A stretch of DNA of 64,000 nt from Toxoplasma gondii ME49. Its lineage: Eukaryota > Apicomplexa > Conoidasida > Eucoccidiorida > Sarcocystidae. Both the position numbers and the translations under genes were made by a program. The stretch covers positions 231,874-295,873 of the forward strand of contig NC_031478.1 of assembly GCF_000006565.2 (NCBI RefSeq). The letters run 5' to 3'. The notes under the pieces are model-generated. The model was given only the letters and a program-made list of their open reading frames with translations. It had not been told where the DNA came from and made no database searches. Below are positions 49,209 through 59,042 of the stretch, in pieces (the stretch's first letter is position 1; every line of letters starts with the position of its first letter).

Positions 49209-52200
49209 TGTGAAAATAGCGACGGCGTGACTGACGGAGTAAACTGCCCCGCACGAACATTCCGAGGCAACATTTTCCACAACCAACGAATTCTATCCTT
49301 GAAGGCCAAACTTGCGTGAGGTACTCGTTGCAGGTGAAAGGCTTGGGCGTCTGCATGGAGAATCACAAGGCACAGATGATGGTGGACACGAAAGGTCTGC
49401 TGGACAGGTACGCGGTGTGAGAGTACGTCACACCGATTTTGGAAATTGATCTTCACTATACCCTGCTGAAACACTGGAACTCAGGTGAACAAAGAAATTC
49501 AAGGTCTAAATCAGAATTTGTCACCGAGCTGGAGGAGCAGAGGAGTGCCGGTCAGTCAACGTTTTAGTCTCAGCTGCTCTGTTGGAGGCCGGTTGATGCA
49601 ATAAGGGTTGATCACTCTGGAGAGCCATCTCACTCTCGCCACAAGGTGTGTTGCTGCTGAAGCAAAAAGATCCATTCACTGCGGGACTTCAGAAGGCACC
49701 CTAACAGTCAAGTGGTTTGCAACAGATTCAGAAGCGAAGCCTGCAGAGAGGACATGGGTGCGTCTGTAGCCAGGAAGTCTTGCCTTCTGATCATGGAATA
49801 CTGGAGCGAAACGGCGAATCCTTTCTTCGGGAGTCGATGCGTGTGTTCGTCCCTGTTCTCGAGACTAGGAGTGGCCAAGGTCTGCGCCTGCTCGTCTCCA
49901 GCAAAGTCGTCCAGTCTCTCGGAGGCAGCATGAAGATCCAGTCTTCACCGCTGAAAGGGACGTTCTTCTCCTTCGCTATCCGGGCCAAGGCAAGGACTCG
50001 CCTCCTTGACCTACATAAAGACTTCAATATCATTGCCGGGCGACGGGTGCGGATCGCCACCCTTGGCCTCTCCCAAGAAACCCGAAGAGTCTTTTTCTTC
50101 CTTTGTAAAGACATTGGAGTTGATTGCATTCACTGCTATGGCTTCCAGCAGCTTCTGAACGCAGTTGCTGAGGTAGGTTCATACAATGTGCCTGGCAAGT
50201 CGACCGCGTGTGAGCCAAGATAACAGGCCGGTGCCCTCAAACTGAGGAAGAAGCGAAGTCCGTTATGCGGCAACACCGTCGGCAACTATAAGCATGCGTT
50301 TCTGCTTTGTTGAATGAATGTTTGATCATATGCGATCACACGGTTGAAGGGATGTAGGTACTATATACTTGTACGTATGGAGGAAGCAGCCGAGAGGTGT
50401 GCGTGCCTTTGCGTATTGGTTGTTCAGGAAGCAGCTACGCCACTGGTGGCCGTCTTTTTAGGAGATTTCCTTCACTTATCTGCAAACCCAGCAGACCCAA
50501 ACTCGCGGCCTCTCTGTCCTTCCGAACTGTTCGAAAGAGTCCAGGCAGCATCGTCGAGTCTGAATGAAGGAAACACCAAGGTCTTCCTTGCTTCTCTGGA
50601 CTCGGACACGTCTGCTTGCTCCACGAGAGGAACAATCTTGCAATTCCTTCCTCACGAGAATTTCTTTAGGTAAGAGGGGAGGCAACCCCACACTGCATGT
50701 ACCTCTCCGTTCTGTGACAATGTCCAGCCACCTTTCCTTGATCGGCTTGTCGGAAAAAAAGCGTCAATTATGCCGCCCTGTCCTTTCAGGCTCCGTCTTC
50801 CCGTCCACTCGAGCGTCCTCATTGAACTCATTATCCGGGGCTGCCGAGGAATCTCGATGAAAGGTGCTGAGAGCCTATATACGTAAGTTCAACTCCGGAT
50901 CAACCGACAGCCCCGACCCTGCTGTCCGTTCTCCGATTATGTGTCATCACTAGAAAAAAGGAGCTGACGGCGAGATGAAACACTACCAACCAATCTAAGA
51001 AGCACCTGAAACGTGTATCCTTCTCTTAGTGGCATCGAACTCGACCAGCAGTTGGTTTCGCGACCAAATTGTCGATTTCTGCCACCCACAGTGCGTTCTC
51101 CAAACCTTTTGGTGAGAGAACGCGCATGACTGTATCGGAGGAAGGCTTAAGGGTCGGTGGCTTGGACGTAGCAAGCTGTGGAGGCAACGTGCAAGGGGAG
51201 GCGAAGCCTGCCAGATCTACTATGTTAAAAAAGCACGGTTCCACACCCAGACAAAAGAGCCAACAGGAACAAAACCTTGTTCTGTCACCAAGAAACCTCT
51301 CTTTCAGGCAAAGTTCCGTCTCCGCACCGGCAGACCGCAGGGACGATTGTAACGCCGAAAACGACGAACGCGTCTCAGGTACGCATCCTTCTCGGCAAGA
51401 AAGGATACAAATCAGTTTGGTGTGAATAAGCTTCTAGACAGACGACACGGCGAATGTGCTGCCACTCTGTCACAACGGTGGCACCATGCTTTTACTGCGC
51501 CCAAGGATCTGATCCGTGTATCCCACACAGACTGACATTAGGAAGGATACTACCAAAGTGAACATCAGGCTCTTTGCACAGCGCATATACAGATGCTTCG
51601 TTATTGCAAAGAAATGGTGGACACCACTATACTTAATGCACTGGGCCATGATGATCATAAAAAGTACAACCGAACTGACGTAGCAGCGTCATGACGCTTA
51701 CGGATGGAGTTTCTCGAGGAGAGAAACGCGAGCGATTGAAGGGTAGGTTCAAGGAGCGCTTCCCAGTGTGTGTCGATATCTTTTCGCTCTCAGCTGTCGA
51801 GGAAGAAAGCGAGGCGGACACGGAGAACGAGGCCGGGCTCCTGCAGATATCAAACCCTGATGTGTCCAAACTCTTCCCGCAACGCGACGTCATTCCAGAA
51901 TGTCTCTACCCCGACGTTAATCGTGTCATCAACGCTATCGACGCTTTCGGAGAGTCCACAATCGGCGATATCTCTGCCGCGTTAGCTGAGGTGAGGTGAG
52001 CTGTGCATTTGCCGGCCGGTGTCAGACACGTTCCCCACGATCCTGCACAAGCATTTCATAGGAATGCGGTGCAAAACGTACATTTGTGTAATCATGCACA
52101 CACTTCAAGAATTCAGGGTGGACGTAAATGCGCGGCTACTCGCTGGCGCGCTGCAATTTATCTATCGAGGCAGGTGTGTATGTATATATGCATCCATGGA

Positions 52201-55200
52201 TATGTGCATTTATATATATATATATATATATATATGGATGCTTGTATGCGATCGTGCACGGAGTCAAAACCCATAGCGCGCGACGCATACCAAGACCCGT
52301 GGGTCACGGCATCTTTCCGTTGGGCACTCGATAAATGACTACCAGACAGATGCTTCTTCTACGCGGTAACAGGGTGCACGGCCTAGATGTTCTGTCTCGT
52401 CTGATTAGTCACTAAACAACTGCTACAGCGTATAGAAGCCATGGCGTGGTATCGATGACCATTCATGGGACTAGACTAAACCTGCGGCAGATAAAAGTAT
52501 CGAATTATTGTCTATTATCGGCTGCATGGTGATCATGCGGATTTTTGCTTTTCAGAGAACTACACTTAAAAGAAGAAGCTTTGTAGGACTACTGTAGCCT
52601 GGATGGTATTGGTGGATTGCGTCTGCCTTTGACACCTCACGACACTCTCCTGTCCTCAGGATGCTGCGCCTGAAGGACTAATCAGGTCGCGACGCTTCGT
52701 TGACGAGTACGACGTCTCCCTGGCTCTCGCTCGGTATTACCAAGCGCTGCCCGAGACAGATCCGACAGAAGAGCCTCCGCCACCCGCGGCTTTCGTGAGG
52801 CGCGTCGATGGTTTTGAAGAGCGAAGCGAGGCAGACGCGGGTGACGGTGGACAACGCCCTCCAAGAAAACGTCCGTCAGCACACAGGAGTTCAGTTCGCA
52901 TCTTTCAGTTTCTCACCCCTCCGGCACCAGGGCACAGACTGAACACGATTCAGCTACTATGAATACACAACCATAGTTTGATCTAGAGAATTCACTGGCG
53001 TTCCACAGTGACGAAATGTTGCCATTCCCGGTGTCCCGAAGCAGAGCACCCTTTTCTGTCACGAGACGCAATCCCCAAGGGGAACTACTACTCAGATGCT
53101 AGTCTGATCAGTACCATCGTAGTGGGGGTGATCATCTCTGAGACAGGATTATTCGTAAGCTTTTTCTGGGGAGTATATAATTCGAGTTGGACTTGTGGTT
53201 TAGATCTTGAAGGTGGTCTTTTTCTACAATAACTATCATCTTAACTATGCACTTCTAACACAATAGAACTTGGATCCGGTAAACAAAGACCTTCAAGATC
53301 TAAACCAGTAGTCCAAATCGTATTATATATACTCCCCAGAAAAAGGTAGTTTATATAAACCTGGGAATCTCACTTTATAATGTGAAACAGGGAGTTTAGT
53401 TTCAGTTGTTATCTGATTGGTATTGCATGCCCTGGGTAGATAGCAGGTATCTGGAGGAAAGAGTAAAATTTCCTTCATACGTAGAGTTTGCGTCCATTTC
53501 TGCGTTCGCCTCCGTCATCTACTGACCTGTATGGTCACTCAGGGTACGAGTATTTTTCAGTTTGATACGTCGATCGGCAACCGTCAGAAACGAGGGAGCA
53601 GAACAACTGAAATGGGTGGCACCAAGTTAAATTTGAAGACGAAAATTGTCATTCCAATTTGCCGCCCGTTCGCAACACTTTCCTTTTCCGGGACACAGAC
53701 AGCTGGAGAATGGCCATGCACGGTTGCTCTGTTGTCCCTGTTTAATCAGGTCGAGATCCACGAGCAGTCATGAGAAGAGTCTCTTGCTTGGAAATTAAGC
53801 TGCCCGTAGAACACGAGATACAGGTGCGTGCGAGTCATGGTTTTGAGCGGGGATTCGTAAGGCACATAACTCGATGAAACGTGAAAATAGCGGCAAAAAT
53901 GGTGCCTGAGTTTTTGCTGACTGACACATGAGTCGTAAGAGTAGGAGTCAAGTGGACTGCGGGTCAGGGGCACCTTGTGGGGACATATTCTGAGAGCCTT
54001 ATCTCGAGAAATTATTGTTTGTGTAGACTCGAAGTAGACGCCTCACTGGAGCATCGACACATTCCAAGTGACAGCAAAACATGGCGCCCCACTCTACTCC
54101 AAGATCAATACGTATTCCAGTGGAGACATGCATCATGCACGAGTGTACGTCTTGTTTATTTGCATCTGCCGCGGTGCCAATTTCCGCGCACGAACACTGA
54201 CGAAATTTGTACTTCCACGCCCTAAGGCTGTCTTGGTCATTTAAGGGAAAACACTTGGCGAACATTGCAATCGCGCGAACTCAGTGGCAGTATCCGCCTG
54301 TTCTGGGCGTCAAGACGAACACAGATTCTCTCAAGAGTCCATCTACGGCCAAGTGCCGCATGAGCAAATGGAATCACTGCCGTTTGTTTCCTTCGCATCG
54401 TGGAATGCTCACAGGCGTACTTCAACCTGGTGTCCAAAACTGCTCGAGTGGGTGAACCGTTGACAATGCATCGGCTGCTAGACTGGGATTTTCACGTCCT
54501 TGCTTTGCCGCCGGCGAGTGCTGTGCTGGTGACCAGGTACGTGGTCTGACCTGTGGAAGGAAAAGATGGACTTGCAAACAGTGAACTCGCAGCACCCAGC
54601 GTCTCACTTTGGTTGCGGTCACCACCATCTCTTCTGTTGATACTAAACTCCAGCTAACAGTAAACTGCCGATTCAAATGTTTACGAAGCATCCTTCACGA
54701 CTGTGAAAGAAGGTACCGTCTATCTGCTCCTCAGGGACTTGTTGACTCAGTTTGCCTTGAAGGCCAACATGGACATTCCTGGGGAAATCCTCATGGCGTT
54801 TTCTGTGGCCATCTACAAAAACTACCGACCAAATCCGTATCACAACTTCTACCACGCCCTCAACGTCACCCAGGTAAAGTGGTGTGGCGAAGTTGCCAGC
54901 CTGTGCAGTCCGTGTTATCTTACGGATCTTCAAGATTTTACTGTCTGTTTACTTCTCCGCTGCGCCTGAGATGAAATGCCAACCACGCTGTCTCCACAGA
55001 TGCCGCGTGGCGTTCCGTCAGAGAAGAAGTAGCTCGAGTAGACTCGTTTCTGTGCAGATTGGAGACATAACGTAATCCGTGCACGCCTGTACCTTTGTCA
55101 ATTGATTTGTTGAGTGCTTCTCTCATGAGGCTTTCTTGCAGGTTCTATGTCTTTTGCTGGCCCTGCCTGATGTGGCAGCCCAGTTTAGTCCAATCGATTA

Positions 55201-57996
55201 TCTCGTCCTCTCTGTAGCGGCCCTGGGGCACGACTTGGGACATCCGGGCGCTAACAACCTATTCATGACAAGATTCGACTGGTGGGTCGCTCAAGACTGA
55301 CACGAACTCCGCATGTCAAGTCCAACTGCCCGGTAACATGTGAAAGAAGTTCTTCCCTCTCGGAGGCAAGGCGGAGTCGAGAAACACCCGGTTGTCGCCA
55401 GTCATTCTTTTTTCCTTGCTCTCTTGAGCGCGAGAAAGCCCACGCCTTCTCACGAGTGCGTATAGACTGTCTAGTCCCCCTCTTCTTCTCCGCAAAGCGT
55501 TGTTGGAAGAATCCGGGAAGGTCTGTCTGAAGTATGCACTGCGACACACAACGGAAGCTGTACGTGACGCATTCCACCGTGAACGCTTTCGCAGTTACGC
55601 CGTTCGAACGCTACGTTTCCAAAAACGCTGGTTTCTGCCATCTGTTACTTTCCTGAATCCACCGCAGCTGGCCTTCGAGGATCTACCAGAACGTGTCCGT
55701 ACTCGAGAATTACCATGCAGCGAGTCTCTTCCAGATCCTCAGGTGGGTGTACAGCACCGCCTTGTACGTGCAGCGGTGCTGCTGCTGTTTCTCTGCGTTC
55801 TCCTCATGTGATGTGAATAAAGACACAGGGACGGAGTGTGACTGCCTGCCCGATTGCTGTGTTGCAGGCACCCCGCATTCAACGTGTTTTGCTCAGTGTC
55901 TCCCACCAATTTCGCCCCGATCCGGAAGCGCATTATAAGTGCAATTCTGTGGACAGACATGGCCAAGCACTTCGATGTGGTCGCCAAGTTGCAGGCAAAG
56001 ATTCAGGGAGAAATGGTGCTTGCTGAGGGCATTATAGTCACCTTAACGAAACCTTATCTGGAAGGTCTGCTGCTGCATGCCGCAGATATCAGCAATCCGA
56101 TGATGGACTTCGAGCTTTGTCGGGATTGGGCCTTCCGGGCATGCGACGAATTCTACCAGCAGGTAATCAAGACAGACTTAGCACTACGGTCGAAAGTCGA
56201 AAGTCAAGACCCACCTTGGATGCACATTCTGGAAATGTAGAAGGAGGGAGCAAAACGATTCTACCACGACATGAACAGGAGTTCTACAAATAACAAGAAA
56301 GCATTTTACATGATTGAGCGCGAGAAGGACTCAAGGATAGCGGAAAGCATACGTGTGGATCCAGGGAAGCTGAGAATTTTTCTTTCTTCTTCAGAGTCTC
56401 AACCGCGGCCTTCGCCCTCGTGCAGGCCATGTCAGCGCACATCTAGCTGACTGCACAGAGCTTCTGTCCTGAGGACAGGGATGTCCACATGGCTTTCTCT
56501 TTTAACGAATGGAGATCGACTCCACCAGCATTTGCGAATAGCGCGAAAAATTCGTTTACTGAGAACGCCCACGGACCCCTCAGACGTACGACCTGTTCTT
56601 CGGGTGATTCGCTACCTTTCTTTTCCACGTTAAATCTTGAACTTGCTCCTTTATTTGTTTCATAGAACAAAATGGAAGAAATGGGCGGCTTTCCTCCCTC
56701 CATGCCGAGCTTTGAGCACTTTGACGAGTACAACGTGGCCAAGTGCCAAGTCGGCTTCATCGGTACGGAGAGGAAAACGTCACACTGAAAAAACTCTTCC
56801 GCTTCTGCAGTAGTGGAATAATTTTAAGACCCCGAGGGAACGCCGCAACGTCTCTCCACTTCATCGCACCCATTTGCTCATGATGTCGTTCCACAAACAC
56901 TCCGTACACTGTGTCGGTGGAGCTCAGCTGAACACCCGCGTCATGCATTGACAGCTGCGGGTCGACTCGCTTACTTCTTGAGTGCGGGGACGCTGATCCA
57001 CACAGCAGAAATCTTCGAGGAGTCAACCCATTCTCGGGTGTTTGCCCCGAGGAAGGTCCACAAACAGACATAGAAAGTAGAACTCAGCGAACCTACCGGA
57101 GAATGAATTCGGTGTCAATTTTCGTGTACACGCACACCTCGTGAAAGCCTGCCAGTGAAGGCATCGCTTTTATGTTGAGCCTTCCCAGATCCCGTTGTCC
57201 TGCGTTCTTCGGTATCTTGTCTCAGGAGTCTGCCTTCGCTCTGTCTATCCTCTGATCTAGTGAGGAGTACATCTCGCACTCCCGTTTATTCAGAGCGTGC
57301 ATTGCCTTTATGTGTTGCAGATGCCATTTGCAAGCCGCTGTTCAACAGCCTGGCACTCATGTTTCCTGCCCAGCTGGGCGACCGCGCTACTCAGCTGCAG
57401 AAAAACAGGTGTGTACCTTTGATTATCTTCCCCACCTAGCTGACTCGGTGGTCTGATAATACTCCTGACCTTCGAGTTTCTTGGCGCCCACATAGCTCGC
57501 ATGTATTTGTGAAGTGACGTACAACTGTTCCCTGCGTCGGATGATCCTGAAAGCGTTCTCTGCTGGTCGATCAAAAACACTAGGATGCCGCACACGAACG
57601 GTGTCCTTCCGCGATAATGATCGCAAGGCCGTAGGACAGAGCAAACACGTCTTGGTTGTCGCTGTTGGACAGCATACAAAACTGTTCCGTGCTCACCGTT
57701 TCTCCCCCTGCTCCGCGATTCACCACTTGATTCTCCTCCTCTGTCCTTCAAGAATATGTACGTTTCCCCGACACATCAAATTTACTTCGCGGGTTTCGGA
57801 CTTGCTCCCATTCACACGTTCTGCACACTTGAGCGCTTGAAATGAAATTTTCGTCTGGCCATGCGGAGAATGCTGATGTGCCTCGTTTTCTGGTTTCAGG
57901 GCGAAGTGGGAAAACATAATCGCCAGGGACCCTCGAGCGTCACTGGGGAGCTCACCTACGCCCGGTGTCTCGTCTGTGGCTGCTCTAACTCGGTGA
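46352..57996 (+). CDS. Membrane-anchored cyclic-nucleotide phosphodiesterase with histidine-kinase-like and receiver-like regions (about 21 exons, ~1,400 aa)
   Basis: Hydrolyses cAMP and/or cGMP by its PDE domain. Confident exons: 46352-47357, 47654-48051, 48501-48665, 48824-48958, 49334-49407, 50428-50669, 50790-50882, 51794-51990, 54415-54536, 55142-55281, 55668-55742, 55868-56162, 56666-56762, 57321-57408, 57900-57996. Approximate: ~49495-49550, ~49751-50172, 51030-51111, ~51308-51378, 52661-~52793, ~54689-54873; phases around these are not all reconciled. Order: cytosolic N-terminus; TM1 (~82-99); ~210-residue loop; TM2 (~312-332); DHp-like helices (~400-468, LHPLSGI and INVLDYISVEAD); ATPase-like core (exons 3-7, LDAEKLRRVL and LGGSMKIQSSPLKGTFF); receiver-like region (50040-50860); acidic linker; PDE domain with YHNFYH, GHDLGHPGANN, HAADISNP and the nucleotide-binding Gln of CQVGFID. 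All metal ligands are present. Start context is CAAACATGG. The alignment to kinase and receiver folds is by eye. Confidence 0.9.
49176..49206. repeat. (TA)n microsatellite in phosphodiesterase intron 4
   Basis: Pure TA tract within intron 48959-49333. Confidence 0.9.
52209..52236. repeat. (TA)n microsatellite in a phosphodiesterase intron
   Basis: Pure TA tract within intron 51991-52660. Confidence 0.9.
53160..53345. mobile_element. MITE-like 186-bp inverted-repeat element inside the phosphodiesterase gene
   Basis: Two ~61-bp arms, 53160-53221 and 53285-53345, are reverse complements with a few mismatches and small indels. Both ends read CTTTTTCTGGGGAGTATAT when read inward, and the inner parts share GGTTTAGATCTTGAAGGT. 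The loop is ~63 bp with no coding potential. The ends align exactly at the boundary and similarity stops outside, as for a short non-autonomous terminal-inverted-repeat element; no clear target-site duplication was seen. It sits in the poorly resolved part of the gene between linker and PDE exons, probably in an intron. Transcribed, it would fold into a long hairpin. A non-mobile local inverted duplication is the alternative. Confidence 0.6.
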
Positions 57997-58421
57997 TGTC
58001 TGTCGGGGCCGCAAAATCTGAGAACTGTTTCGTGAAAAAACTGTTATCCCGGTGAAATATCGACGGTCAGTTGATCTCAAGAACCGTGCATAATTCAGAA
58101 CTAAAGTGATGTGATACATCTGACTCTAAAGTGACGTTAGACGCGACACTGTGTCTGTTCTGTCTGATTCTCCGATTTGTGTTGGCAACACCCAGCAAAA
58201 ACTTACTGAAGTAAAACACACCAACTTGCCCAGTGAGTGTGCATAGATTCCTCGAGGTACAGAGTGATCGCAGCACACCCGCCCAACGGATATATGGTTT
58301 CAGTGGCGAAAGACCAGACAGGCGAAACGGGTGCGGGGAGGTTAGTATTGTTTTGCGTTGCTAGAAGGCATGATGAGTTTTAACGAGAGTTTGACACAGT
58401 CCTGGGTTCACACACAACGCG
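57997..58421. other. Convergent 3' ends of the phosphodiesterase (+) and BCP1 (-) genes
   Basis: Only 425 bp separate the two stop codons (57996 and 58422). Nothing coding; must contain both 3' UTRs, which may overlap. Confidence 0.6.
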
Positions 58422-58996
58422 TTAGGAAGCCGCCTGCAACACCGCTTGCTGCTGCATAGCGTCCGTGCACTTTTTGAGCCTGTCGAACGGCAACAAGAGC
58501 AGAAGAAGGTACTCTGGACAGGAGCGAATTTGGCAGCTCCCCTCCATGTTGGCGTCTTCCTCGGCTGCCTCCTGGCTCGCGTGTTTCTTCTGCTTCCCTG
58601 CTCCAGGCCCACTGCTTCCTTCAACAGCAGACACGCGCGCCTGCAGCAGACACACTCATAAAAAGATAGGTGGCAGGAGATCTGTTGCTGGCGCGCTCGA
58701 ATAGAGACGCGACGACGCAGTTGTGAACCTTTATGCAAAGGCCTCAGATGGCTATTGCTGGTGTTTGAGCCATGCACGATTGTCATAAATGAACCCCCAC
58801 ACACCTGCCCAGCATTCGTGCATGCGATTAGTTGACATGCCGCCAACTTGATTCTGTCTGTTTCCGTTCCTATGATTGGGCGTACGTACACATATGATGT
58901 TATGCATGTCTAAATTCCAGCAAGGATACAACGGCATTCCCACTTATCTTCCGCTCAATGTGTTCTGCATACCTAGATCATCATCTCAGTGTCTCC

Positions 58997-59042
<46 letters not shown>

